From Shewanella mesophila (GTDB taxonomy: Bacteria; Pseudomonadota; Gammaproteobacteria; Enterobacterales; Shewanellaceae): DNA of 64,000 nt. Location: the NCBI RefSeq assembly GCF_019457515.1, contig NZ_CP080421.1, forward strand, positions 4,030,001-4,094,000, written 5' to 3'. Below are positions 16,675 to 25,991 of the stretch, piece by piece (positions within the stretch are counted from its first letter, which is position 1; each line of letters opens with the position of its first letter). Under the pieces are notes generated by a model that was given only the letters and a program-made list of their open reading frames with translations, searched no databases and was not told the DNA's origin. The translations under genes and the position numbers were made by a program.

Positions 16675-17895
16675 TCATCCACTAATCATGTTATTAAGTT
16701 CTAAAATTGGTTGTAGTATCGCCAATACGATAAACAAGACTACCGCTGCCATACTCACCACCAGCAAAGGCTCAAATACCCCAAGAGCGATATTAACATT
16801 TGACTCGAACTCGCGGTCTTGGTTGTCTGCGGCGCGCTCAAGCATCTGCTCTAGCTGGCCACTTTTTTCACCCGAGGTGATCATATAGAGCATCATAGGT
16901 GGAAAAAGTTTAGTGTTAGCTAATGCCGCACCTAAACTCGTGCCTTCTCGCACCCTCGCCGTTGCCTCTTCGACAGCGGCCCTTACCCGCACGTTCATTA
17001 ACACTTCGCTGGCAATGCGCATCGCATCGAGCAAAGGTACTGAACTGGCGGTTAAGATGCTTAATGTACGCGCAAAACGGGCGGTGTTAAGCCCTTTGCT
17101 GACACGACCAATCACCGGCATCTTTAACAATGCGGTATCGAAACGCATCCGATTGGCGGCGTTTCGAAGTAACTGCTTAGCGCCGGCAATGATGACAACA
17201 ATCGCCACCAACACCAGCAAACCATAATCTCGAATAAAGTCAGATGAAGCGATCAATAGCTGAGTCGTCCACGGCAATTCTTGCCCCATATGCTCAAATT
17301 GACCGACCACTTGTGGCACTACAGCAGCGAGCAATATCGCGATAACGCTAATCGCCACAACAGTAAGCACGATAGGATAGATCATCGCTTGGGTCATCTT
17401 GCTTTTAAGCTGCTGACGACGTTCGGTATAATCGGCGAGACGGTTAAGCACCACTTCTAAGTGACCCGACTTTTCACCCGACGCCACCATAGCGCGGTAA
17501 AGATCATCAAAAATATGGGGGAACTCAGCCATTGAATCGGCAAGGCTGTAACCTTCTACCACCCGTGAGCGCACCGCCATCACCATGCTGGCAAGACGAT
17601 CCTTTTCACATTGCTGGCCAACCGCCTTTAGCGCCTCTTCTATCGGCAAACCTGCCGCGACTAAGGTAGCTATCTGACGAGTGATCAATGCCAATTCGGC
17701 AACCGAAATGCCACGCTTAAAACTAAAACCACCGCTCTTGGTTTTCGACTCTTTCTCGACAACCGCAGTGATTTCAAGAGGCATTAAGCGCTGTTCACGC
17801 AGCTGTCCACGGGCATGACGCGCCGTATCGGCTTCAACGACACCCTTTTGCTGTTTTCCTTTGGCATCAAGCGCCTTGTACTCATATGCTGGCAT
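16675..17895 (-). CDS. gspF: GspF, polytopic inner-membrane platform protein
   Basis: A 406-residue protein with the duplicated GspF domain: cytoplasmic N-terminal AYEYKALDAKGK, two copies of the helical F domain (about residues 70-195 and 275-395) and three membrane helices (about 168-190, 220-240, 375-395). It is the core of the platform below the pseudopilus. It starts three bases after the gspE stop. Confidence 0.95.
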   Translation of the reverse strand: MPAYEYKALDAKGKQQKGVVEADTARHARGQLREQRLMPLEITAVVEKESKTKSGGFSFKRGISVAELALITRQIATLVAAGLPIEEALKAVGQQCEKDRLASMVMAVRSRVVEGYSLADSMAEFPHIFDDLYRAMVASGEKSGHLEVVLNRLADYTERRQQLKSKMTQAMIYPIVLTVVAISVIAILLAAVVPQVVGQFEHMGQELPWTTQLLIASSDFIRDYGLLVLVAIVVIIAGAKQLLRNAANRMRFDTALLKMPVIGRVSKGLNTARFARTLSILTASSVPLLDAMRIASEVLMNVRVRAAVEEATARVREGTSLGAALANTKLFPPMMLYMITSGEKSGQLEQMLERAADNQDREFESNVNIALGVFEPLLVVSMAAVVLFIVLAILQPILELNNMISG

Positions 17896-17898
17896 CGA

Positions 17899-19470
17899 TT
17901 ACTCCTCGCGAGTGACGCGCAGCACTTCTTCAAGGGTTGTCACCCCACCGAGCACCTTACTCATACCATCATGGCGAATGCTAGGAACCGATTTACGGAT
18001 ATGCTTTTCGATGGCTAACTCTCCGCGGCCGGTATGGATAAGCTCACGAATATTGTCATCTACCAGCAAGAGTTCGTGAATACCGGTACGACCACGATAG
18101 CCATTGTGGCCACAAGCGGCACATCCATTGGCGCGGAATATGGTACGAGGATCGTCAGCAGAGATACCAAGTAGTTCGCGCTCACGCTGATCGGGCACAT
18201 GCTCAGTCTTACACTTAGGACACAAGGTACGGATCAGTCGTTGAGCTAACACACCCAATAGACTCGATGAAACTAAGAAAGGTTCTACACCCATATCTTG
18301 CAAACGGGTGATCGCGCCCGATGCGGTATTGGTATGCAGTGTTGAGATCACCATGTGGCCCGTGAGCGAGGCTTGAACTGCGATTTGAGCCGTTTCTAAA
18401 TCACGGATCTCACCGATCATCACCACATCGGGATCTTGACGTAATATGGCTCGTAGACCTCGAGCAAAGGTCATATCCACCTTAGTATTAACTTGAGTCT
18501 GACCAATACCGGCCAATTCATATTCAATAGGATCTTCGACGGTTAAGATATTGGTATCGATTGAGTTAATTTCGGTAAGGCCCGCATACAAGGTGGTACT
18601 CTTACCCGAACCTGTTGGACCGGTCACCAAAATGATACCGTGAGGCTTACGCAGCAATTCATCAAATTGATGACGAATCGCATCTGTCATACCAAGCTGT
18701 TTTAAGTCGAGATTGCCAGCGTTCTTGTCCAGTAGACGCATAACGACACGTTCACCATGACTTGATGGCATGGTCGATACACGCACGTCGACCGCACGAC
18801 CCGCAATACGCAGCGAGATACGACCATCTTGCGGGACACGCTTCTCTGCAATATCTAAACGCGCCATGACCTTAATACGCGACACCAATAACGACGATAG
18901 TTTGCGATTTGGCTTGAGCACCTCTTTGAGCACACCATCGACGCGGAAACGCACCACCAATTGCTTCTCATAGGTCTCGATATGAATATCGGAAGCTTCC
19001 TCTTTAATCGCTTCAGATAACAAAGCATTGATCAACTTAATGATCGGGGCATCATCATCACCTTCGAGCAGATCTTCAGTTTGTGGCAACTCTTCTGCAA
19101 GGGTAAAGAGGTCCATCTCATTACCTATATCTTCCATCAGCTGCTGCGCTTCAGAAGAGTTAGCCTGATAAACCTGAGTCAACTTAGCCTCAAATACATT
19201 GGCTTCAAGCACCGCTAGTGCCAACTCCTGGCCGGTATAACGCCTAACCTCAAGCATCGCCTCAAGCGGCGTTGTCTGAGTATGATAAAGGATCAGCTTT
19301 TCATCTTCGCCTTTATCTAAAACCAGTTGAAAGCGATGCGCAAACGCAAATGGCAGACGCTCGCGGCTGTTTGAGTGAAAAACTTCATCCGATTCGGCCT
19401 CTGAGACCAGCCCAAGTTCACTCGATACCTGGGCAAGTTCATCACTTTGAGCGGCTTGCAGATCACTCAT
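17899..19470 (-). CDS. gspE: GspE, type II secretion ATPase
   Basis: A 523-residue secretion ATPase. Walker A GPTGSGKST is at 284-292, the Asp box around VEDPIEYEL, Walker B at DVVMIGEIRDLETA, and a zinc-binding tetracysteine CPKC (417-420) with CAAC (450-453). The frame is open upstream to 19527 inside gspD, but ATG 19470 overlapping the gspD stop (ATGAGTGA) gives the normal length. GspE powers pseudopilus assembly with GspL and GspF. Confidence 0.95.
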   Translation of the reverse strand: MSDLQAAQSDELAQVSSELGLVSEAESDEVFHSNSRERLPFAFAHRFQLVLDKGEDEKLILYHTQTTPLEAMLEVRRYTGQELALAVLEANVFEAKLTQVYQANSSEAQQLMEDIGNEMDLFTLAEELPQTEDLLEGDDDAPIIKLINALLSEAIKEEASDIHIETYEKQLVVRFRVDGVLKEVLKPNRKLSSLLVSRIKVMARLDIAEKRVPQDGRISLRIAGRAVDVRVSTMPSSHGERVVMRLLDKNAGNLDLKQLGMTDAIRHQFDELLRKPHGIILVTGPTGSGKSTTLYAGLTEINSIDTNILTVEDPIEYELAGIGQTQVNTKVDMTFARGLRAILRQDPDVVMIGEIRDLETAQIAVQASLTGHMVISTLHTNTASGAITRLQDMGVEPFLVSSSLLGVLAQRLIRTLCPKCKTEHVPDQRERELLGISADDPRTIFRANGCAACGHNGYRGRTGIHELLLVDDNIRELIHTGRGELAIEKHIRKSVPSIRHDGMSKVLGGVTTLEEVLRVTREE

Positions 19471-21592
19471 CGGTAGCATCTTGCTGTTTGTTTTCATTAA
19501 TTTGTTTAAGAGCGGGATCGGTTTCACGCATTTGCGTCTCTAACCCTTTACGGTCTTTATAACGTTGCAGCACGTCATTCACCTCTGGTGGCAGATACTC
19601 TTCCTGATTCCACTCTTCAAGCACTGGCACATCGGTATTTGGCATCAGGTTAACGCCACGCTCTTGCTGCTCAAGCTGTAATGCACGGAAGTAGTTGTAC
19701 TTACGACCTGCAATGCCTTCCATGGTGATGCCGTCACGGATAATGGTTGGCTTAATAAATACCATCAGGTTTTTCTTCTTCTTACCACTGGAAGAAGATT
19801 TAAAGAGGTGACCGATAATAGGAATATCACCAAGGAAAGGCACCTTCTGTACGCTCTCTTGTACTTCTTCGTTAATTAAGCCACCTAGCACCACAATTTG
19901 ACCCGAATCGGCCATCACAGTCGTGGTTAAACGACGAGTTGCAAAAGTCACATCGACACCTGTCTTACCATTGATGCCAGAGACTTCCTGCTCAATGGTC
20001 AATTTGACTGTACTTCCTTCGTTAATTTGCGGCACGACCTTAAGCTTTACACCCACCTCTTTACGTTCAACCGTTTGGAATGGATTACTGTTACCGTTAC
20101 TTGAGTTCTGGCTGCCAGTTAGAATCGGCACTTCATCACCGACAATGAATGACGCTTCTTGGTTATCTAGAGTAGTAATAGAAGGTGTTGCCAGTACGTT
20201 TGATTTTGTGTCACTCGATACCGCTTGAATAAGCGCACCAAAGTCCCCCATAGCCACGCCCCACGCCATACCGTTCACTTTACCCAAAGCTTGAGCTAGT
20301 AGCGTTATATCGCCTCGCTTATCTGGGTTAGTTGTAGTAACAGGATTACCATTCCCATCAATAGTCGTGACAGTATCACCGTCTTCACCTTGAGCCTGCC
20401 AGATACCTGCACCAATCTCACCTATGGTTGGGCCTAAATTATTAAACTGAGTACCGCCACCCGACTTGGTTGCCCACTGAATGCCAAAACCAACATCATC
20501 ACCTTCGGCCACTTCGACAATAATAGCCTCAACAAGCACCTGAGCGCGGCGAATATCCAGCTGACTAATCACACTTTCGATGGTGCGCATCTGATCGGGT
20601 TCTGCACTAATGACCAGCGCATTAGTGTCGGCATGGGCCATGATATTGATATCATTACGGCGCTTACTGCGGCCGCCCTGCGCTTGAGCGCCACCATCTT
20701 GATCGCTAGCGAGCTTCTCGGCAAACCCTGTCAGCACTTCGACTAATTCTTCAGCTTTAGCGTAACGAAGATAGCGTACTTTAGTGTTTCCTGTGGTAGC
20801 CTGTTCGGCGTCGAGCTTCTTAATCAAGCTAACTACACGTTGGCGACTCTTTTCATCGCCACTCACAAGCACGGCATTAGTTCGTTCATCGGCGACCACT
20901 TTAGGCGCCTGCCCAGGAAGTTGCGACTGATTTGCCGTTGAGCGATAAAGGGTGTCGATAATTCGCACCATTTCGCCAGCCGAGGCAAATTCAAGTGGCA
21001 CCACTTGCACTTCGGTATCCCCCTGCTTGTCGACGCGACGCACAATCTCAACCAGCTTGTTAACCACGGCAGCGCGGCCCGAGATCATCAAGACATTAGA
21101 TGGATCATAGTTAACGACGTTACCGCCACCGGCATTATCATTTAACTGACGAAGTAGTGGCGCTAACTGCTTAGCCTCTGTGTTATAGAGGGCCACAATA
21201 CGGGTTACCATCTCATCGCCCAAACCAGGCTTATTATCATCGGCGACTCGAATTGCCGAAGTTTTGGCGTCCTTGTCTTTAATGACTTTAATGATGTTAT
21301 TGTCCATCTCCACTACTGCATAACCATATACCTGCAGTACGTTGAGGAAAAACTGATAATATTGCTCATCACTAAGAAGGTCGTAGCTACGCACGTTAAT
21401 CTTACCGCGCACAGTTGGGTCGACGATGATGGTTCGATTCAAATTTTTACCAACAATATTGATAAACTCTTGAATGTCTGTGCCCTTGAAATTGGCCGCA
21501 TATTGTTCTGACCATGCAAGCGAAGGCGCTAATAATGAGGCCCCCATAACAACGCTCGCGATAAGATTGCGGCGAATTTTCTTATTGTTCAT
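19463..21592 (-). CDS. gspD: GspD, outer-membrane secretin
   Basis: A 709-residue secretin. A signal peptide (about residues 1-28, ending LAWSEQ) is followed by N0 to N3 periplasmic domains (FKGTDIQEFINIVGKN; repeated RYAKAEELVEVL-type segments) and the C-terminal secretin domain with VPFLGDIPIIGHLFK. A Gly/Ser/Gln-rich stretch lies in the N3 loop (about 290-312). It forms the 15-fold outer-membrane gate. Gene order is gspC-D-E as usual. No pilotin gene was seen in the window. Confidence 0.96.
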   Translation of the reverse strand: MNNKKIRRNLIASVVMGASLLAPSLAWSEQYAANFKGTDIQEFINIVGKNLNRTIIVDPTVRGKINVRSYDLLSDEQYYQFFLNVLQVYGYAVVEMDNNIIKVIKDKDAKTSAIRVADDNKPGLGDEMVTRIVALYNTEAKQLAPLLRQLNDNAGGGNVVNYDPSNVLMISGRAAVVNKLVEIVRRVDKQGDTEVQVVPLEFASAGEMVRIIDTLYRSTANQSQLPGQAPKVVADERTNAVLVSGDEKSRQRVVSLIKKLDAEQATTGNTKVRYLRYAKAEELVEVLTGFAEKLASDQDGGAQAQGGRSKRRNDINIMAHADTNALVISAEPDQMRTIESVISQLDIRRAQVLVEAIIVEVAEGDDVGFGIQWATKSGGGTQFNNLGPTIGEIGAGIWQAQGEDGDTVTTIDGNGNPVTTTNPDKRGDITLLAQALGKVNGMAWGVAMGDFGALIQAVSSDTKSNVLATPSITTLDNQEASFIVGDEVPILTGSQNSSNGNSNPFQTVERKEVGVKLKVVPQINEGSTVKLTIEQEVSGINGKTGVDVTFATRRLTTTVMADSGQIVVLGGLINEEVQESVQKVPFLGDIPIIGHLFKSSSSGKKKKNLMVFIKPTIIRDGITMEGIAGRKYNYFRALQLEQQERGVNLMPNTDVPVLEEWNQEEYLPPEVNDVLQRYKDRKGLETQMRETDPALKQINENKQQDATDE

Positions 21593-21617
21593 TTAATGAC
21601 TTCCCCTAAACCCTTTT

Positions 21618-22538
21618 TTATTGCGGCAAACTAAACATGATCTCGACCAGCTGACCCTCTCTTTCTACCATCAAAGAGATCTCGGTCAATTCCGGCAACT
21701 GCGCCATCACTTCCAATGCTTGGCTCATTTCAGTCAGATCATAGCCGTTGATTGATTTTGCTAAATCGTTGGCTTTAAAGCCAGCTTGTTGAAATAATTC
21801 TCTGTCTTTTCCAGGATTCAAACGATACCCCTGCAGCTCACCGTTACTGTTAACCGGTGAAATAGCGAGATAATCGGTGATCTTACTGGGATCGGCGAGT
21901 ATCTCGTCACGAGAGCTCTCTAACTCTTCGGCAACGGCTTGGTTGCCTCTCTGGTCAACTTGACGAACGTCACGGGAGCGCTTGGCCTCTTGCAGCTGCC
22001 TATTCGCCTCACTTTCCGTATTATATTTGAGACCATCTAGCATCAAGGTTTCATAGCGACCGCTGTTAGAGATAATAATCCTATCTGCATACACCTCTTT
22101 AAGCGATGCAGAGGTACCCTTTATCTTGTCGCCTAAGCTATAAGTATTTTGGCTGCCACTGGATTCGATAACCGCTAAACCATGTTGTTCCGACGTTGAA
22201 GCAACAACGCCAGTTAACTGAATCGATAGTGAGGTCTTTGGTGCGTCGGTGATCTTCTCTTCGACTGGGGCAACTTTAGGTTGGTTACCATTGGGATCCG
22301 CTTTGCCAAAAAGTGACAAATTCTTCAAGGTGGTCAGATTTACGACTGAAGAGGAGTTACCATTACTAGTAGGAACAGGTTGCCATGCCCTAGGAGTCTC
22401 AGAGACAGGAACCAACTTCCATGTGATCTGAGCTAACAAATAGATGGCGACAACGAGTCCCACTCCAAAAGTAGCGCTACTCAAAGGCTTATGTGGTATG
22501 CCTTTGGCGATAGAAATTGCTTTATCTAATATATCCAT
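21618..22538 (-). CDS. gspC: GspC, type II secretion inner-membrane connector
   Basis: A 306-residue bitopic protein. A membrane helix lies at about residues 22-40, a homology-region domain that binds GspD N0 at about 95-170 (SIQLTGVVASTSEQHGLAVIES), and a PDZ-like domain at the C-terminus (GFKANDLAKSINGYDLTEM). It is the first gene of the operon; promoters for the whole operon should lie in the 262-bp divergent gap with hslR. Prepilin peptidase (gspO/pilD) is not encoded here and must lie elsewhere. Confidence 0.94.
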   Translation of the reverse strand: MDILDKAISIAKGIPHKPLSSATFGVGLVVAIYLLAQITWKLVPVSETPRAWQPVPTSNGNSSSVVNLTTLKNLSLFGKADPNGNQPKVAPVEEKITDAPKTSLSIQLTGVVASTSEQHGLAVIESSGSQNTYSLGDKIKGTSASLKEVYADRIIISNSGRYETLMLDGLKYNTESEANRQLQEAKRSRDVRQVDQRGNQAVAEELESSRDEILADPSKITDYLAISPVNSNGELQGYRLNPGKDRELFQQAGFKANDLAKSINGYDLTEMSQALEVMAQLPELTEISLMVEREGQLVEIMFSLPQ

Positions 22539-22800
22539 ATTATGTGGACCCTCTATACAGGTCTCTATTCTGATTATGATAATTTAGGAACTTGTGACTC
22601 ATGCTAACCTACACTGCTATCGGCAACAAGCCCATAACAGCTGCTAAATTGGCCTACGAAGACTAATTATGCTAACTTTACGCGCCTGAAAAGGGTGTGA
22701 AGTGGGTCGCTATATCATCTTATCGCTCCGATCAGCATCGGACTTATTGTCCAGCTTGTGAACTCGCCCATCTTTATACACCTATGGAGATACGATAACC

Positions 22801-23193
22801 ATGGCATCTGATCAACAGATTTCAGTTAGGCTCGACAAATGGTTATGGGCTGCACGGTTTTATAAGACACGTGCCATAGCCAAAGAGATGATTAACGGCG
22901 GCAAAGTACACTACAATGGCCAGCGCGCTAAATCGAGCAAAGTTGCGGAAGTTGATGCCGTGATTAGAGTAAGACAGGGATATGACGAAAAAGAGGTCGT
23001 CATAAAAAAATTATCCGAACAACGCCAAAAAGCGGTGATCGCACAAGCCTTATATGAAGAAACGCCCGAAAGCATAGCAAAAAGAGAAACCTATGCCGAA
23101 GCGAGACGCCTAAATGTACTCAATAATCCGGCACCAGATACTAAGCCAGATAAAAAGCAGCGTCGCCAACTAATACGCTTTAAAGAAAGCTAA
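22801..23193 (+). CDS. hslR: HslR (Hsp15), heat-shock ribosome-recycling RNA-binding protein
   Basis: A 130-residue S4-domain protein that binds dissociated 50S subunits carrying nascent chains. The S4 fold is visible at residues 8-55 (RLDKWLWAARFYKTR, GGKVHYNGQRAK), followed by a basic C-terminal tail (KPDKKQRRQLIRFK). It is coupled to hslO 13 bp downstream, the conserved heat-shock pair. A GGAGAT ribosome-binding site precedes the ATG; no clean sigma-32 promoter was recognised by eye. Confidence 0.95.
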   Translation: MASDQQISVRLDKWLWAARFYKTRAIAKEMINGGKVHYNGQRAKSSKVAEVDAVIRVRQGYDEKEVVIKKLSEQRQKAVIAQALYEETPESIAKRETYAEARRLNVLNNPAPDTKPDKKQRRQLIRFKES

Positions 23194-23206
23194 CTGTGAG
23201 ATTGAA

Positions 23207-24067
23207 ATGAGCAAAGATATATTAAATCGCTACCTATTTGATAACGCTGATGTACGCGGTCAAATCGTGCAACTTGAACAAAGTTACCAAGAAATCCTGT
23301 CAGCACATACTTATCCAGTAGCGATCCAAAAGCTACTGGGTGAGCTAATGGCGGCCACCTCATTGCTCACCGCAACGTTAAAATTCGACGGTGATATTAG
23401 TGTTCAAGTACAAGGTAGTGGCCCTGTTTCCTTAGCCGTTATTAATGGCAACAACCTTCAACAACTGCGTGGCGTTGCTCGCTGGGATGGCGATATTGAT
23501 AACGATGCCGATATCGCAAAGCTGATGGGGCAAGGCCATATGGTCATTACCCTAACACCAACAAACGGTGAACGTTACCAAGGTGTCGTCGCCCTAGACA
23601 AGCCGACCTTAGCCGAATGCTTGGAGCAATATTTTGCCCAATCAGAACAGTTACCGACCACGATTCGTTTATTTGCCAACGGCAAACAAGCCGCAGGCAT
23701 GCTGCTTCAGGTTCTACCAGGGGAGAGCGAGCACAATGAAGAGTTCGAACATCTTGAGCAGCTAACCAGCACCATTAAAGCAGAAGAGCTATTTGAGTTA
23801 GATGCCACGGACGTATTACATCGTCTGTATCACCAAGAAGAGGTTCGTCTATTCGACCCTATCGAGGTGAGCTTCTCATGTACCTGTTCTCGTGAACGCA
23901 GTGGTCAGGCGCTTCGCACTGTATCGAAAGAAGAGCTCGCTTCCATTTTAGCCGAGCAAGGAAAAATAGAGATGGGCTGTGAGTACTGCAACAGTAGCTA
24001 TAGTTTCGACTCTATCGATGTTGAAGCTCTGTTTAACAATGCCCAAACACCTGATACAAAACAGTAA
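23207..24067 (+). CDS. hslO: HslO (Hsp33), redox-regulated chaperonin
   Basis: A 286-residue holdase activated by oxidative unfolding. The C-terminal zinc switch is present as C225-x-C227 and C258-x-x-C261 (FSCTCSRERS, MGCEYCNSS). The N-terminal body matches Hsp33 (LGELMAATSLLTATLKFDG). It follows hslR and ends at a strong intrinsic terminator. Confidence 0.96.
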   Translation: MSKDILNRYLFDNADVRGQIVQLEQSYQEILSAHTYPVAIQKLLGELMAATSLLTATLKFDGDISVQVQGSGPVSLAVINGNNLQQLRGVARWDGDIDNDADIAKLMGQGHMVITLTPTNGERYQGVVALDKPTLAECLEQYFAQSEQLPTTIRLFANGKQAAGMLLQVLPGESEHNEEFEHLEQLTSTIKAEELFELDATDVLHRLYHQEEVRLFDPIEVSFSCTCSRERSGQALRTVSKEELASILAEQGKIEMGCEYCNSSYSFDSIDVEALFNNAQTPDTKQ

Positions 24068-24091
24068 ACAACAAGCCCCAGATCAAAAACC

Positions 24092-24124
24092 AAAAGAGGG
24101 CGCTCGTGAGCGCCCTCTTTTTTT
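24092..24124 (+). terminator. Intrinsic terminator after hslO
   Basis: The perfect stem AGAGGGCGCTC/GAGCGCCCTCT with a two-base apparent loop is followed by seven T residues. Confidence 0.92.
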
Positions 24125-24265
24125 CAGCAATTTCACGATCTTCCTCACACATTCAATAGCGCTTAAGTTACAATCACGATTCTGCGCCTATCACGCAGAA
24201 AAAATAATAACAAGCTGGCACAGACCGGCGCCCAAAACCTACTAAAAATGATGGAGACCTTACAG

Positions 24266-25807
24266 ATGGCTGATGGATCGAAGCAAACTCATAAAAACCC
24301 CTCAACGGCACAACTTATTGAGTTTGCACTTGCTCGTGGCGAAGGAGAGCTAACAGCGAATGGTGCACTAGTGGCAAAAACAGGAGAACGCACAGGACGT
24401 TCACCTAACGACCGTTTTATCGTTAAAGAAGCCAGCTCTGAAAATGAGATCGATTGGGGCTCTGTTAATAAATCTTTCGAGATGGAAGCCTTTAATGCCC
24501 TATGGGATCGCGTAGAAACTTATCTACTAGACAAAGAAACCTTTGTATCTGACCTTGAAGTGGGTGCCGACCCTGAGCATTACCAACCTATTCAAGTGAC
24601 CACCGAAACAGCTTGGCATCAGCTGTTTGCTCGTAATCTATTTATCGTCCCAGAGCACTTTAATGCCGCCAACAAACCAGTATGGCAGATCATGAATGCA
24701 CCAGGATTTATATGTGATCCTGAGCGTGATGGCACCAATGCAGACGCAACCGTTATCATCAACTTCGCCGATCGCAAAGTGCTACTTGCTGGACTCAAGT
24801 ATGCAGGCGAAATGAAGAAGTCGATGTTCTCAGTGCAAAACTTCCTATTACCAGCTAAAGGCGTACTGCCTATGCATTGCTCGGCTAACGTCGGCACAGA
24901 AGGTGACACCACGCTATTCTTCGGCCTGTCGGGTACAGGCAAGACAACCCTTTCAGCCGATCCTAAGCGCTTTCTCATCGGTGATGATGAGCACGGTTGG
25001 GCACCGGGCGGCGTATTTAACATCGAAGGTGGTTGCTACGCCAAGTGTATCGACCTAAGTCAAAAAAATGAGCCTGTCATTTGGGATGCTATCCGTTTCG
25101 GCACTGTGCTAGAAAACGTCACTATGGATGAGCACCGCGTACCTGATTACAGCAATACCGAATTAACAGAAAATAGCCGTGCAGCCTATCCGCTTGAGCA
25201 TATCGCTCAGCGTAAAGAGGAAAATCGTGGCGCAGAGCCTAATGCCGTCGTGTTCTTAACTTGTGACGTTTCAGGCGTACTACCGCCAGTTTCTAAGCTA
25301 AGCAAAGAGCAGGCTGCTTATCACTTCCTCTCAGGCTACACGGCTAAAGTGGGCTCAACAGAGATGGGCTCAACCTCAGCGATTCAGTCGACCTTTTCGA
25401 CCTGTTTCGGGGCGCCTTTCTTCCCTCGCCCTGCCGGAGTATATGCGGAGCTGTTGATTAAGCGCATTGAGTCATTTGGCAGCCAAGTTTACCTAGTAAA
25501 TACTGGCTGGACTGGTGGCCCTCATGGCGTTGGCAAGCGTTTCGATATTCCAACCACTCGCGCCATCGTCGATGCCATTGTCAGTGGTGAACTGAAAGAT
25601 GTGGAAACTGTACATATCGATAAACTTAACCTAGACGTCCCCGTTGCGATCTCTGGTGTAGATAGCCAACTATTAAACCCTGTGAACACTTGGGCTGACA
25701 AGGCTGAATACGATAAGTACGCCCAGCAGCTAGCAGAAGAGTTTGCCGCTAACTTCGTTAAATACGATGTTTCTGATGCAATTAAACAGGCTGGTCCTAA
25801 AGCATAA
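24266..25807 (+). CDS. pckA: PckA, ATP-dependent phosphoenolpyruvate carboxykinase
   Basis: A gluconeogenic enzyme converting oxaloacetate and ATP to phosphoenolpyruvate. The ATP-binding P-loop GLSGTGKTT begins at about residue 220, followed by LIGDDEHGW with the metal-binding acidic pair; the early RTGRSPNDRF block binds substrate. The frame is open from ATG 24248, but ATG 24266 has a GGAG site nine bases upstream (which lies inside the longer version) and gives the MADGSKQ N-terminus and 513 residues usual for this family. It is monocistronic between two terminators. Confidence 0.95.
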   Translation: MADGSKQTHKNPSTAQLIEFALARGEGELTANGALVAKTGERTGRSPNDRFIVKEASSENEIDWGSVNKSFEMEAFNALWDRVETYLLDKETFVSDLEVGADPEHYQPIQVTTETAWHQLFARNLFIVPEHFNAANKPVWQIMNAPGFICDPERDGTNADATVIINFADRKVLLAGLKYAGEMKKSMFSVQNFLLPAKGVLPMHCSANVGTEGDTTLFFGLSGTGKTTLSADPKRFLIGDDEHGWAPGGVFNIEGGCYAKCIDLSQKNEPVIWDAIRFGTVLENVTMDEHRVPDYSNTELTENSRAAYPLEHIAQRKEENRGAEPNAVVFLTCDVSGVLPPVSKLSKEQAAYHFLSGYTAKVGSTEMGSTSAIQSTFSTCFGAPFFPRPAGVYAELLIKRIESFGSQVYLVNTGWTGGPHGVGKRFDIPTTRAIVDAIVSGELKDVETVHIDKLNLDVPVAISGVDSQLLNPVNTWADKAEYDKYAQQLAEEFAANFVKYDVSDAIKQAGPKA

Positions 25808-25826
25808 TCGAGTCGCAACAGCACTC

Positions 25827-25855
25827 AAATGGCTCCGTTAAGGAGCCATTTTTTA
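25827..25855 (+). terminator. Intrinsic terminator after pckA
   Basis: Arms AAATGGCTCC and GGAGCCATTT enclose a five-base loop and are followed by a T-run. Confidence 0.9.
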
Positions 25856-25991
25856 TCTGCAACTTAAGACTTACACCCAACCTACCCGAACGGGTAATGG
25901 TAATTTAATCATAGCTATAGATAATAGACCCTCAGTCGTATTGGGTTAGCCTGCTAATCCTTTTACCTTTAATATTTGTAAGGACACAAAT

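Noticed and set aside
22740..22800. Possible sigma-32 promoter before hslR (CTTGTGA and CCCATCT)
   Set aside because: The spacing is only a few bases, far too short for a sigma-32 promoter.
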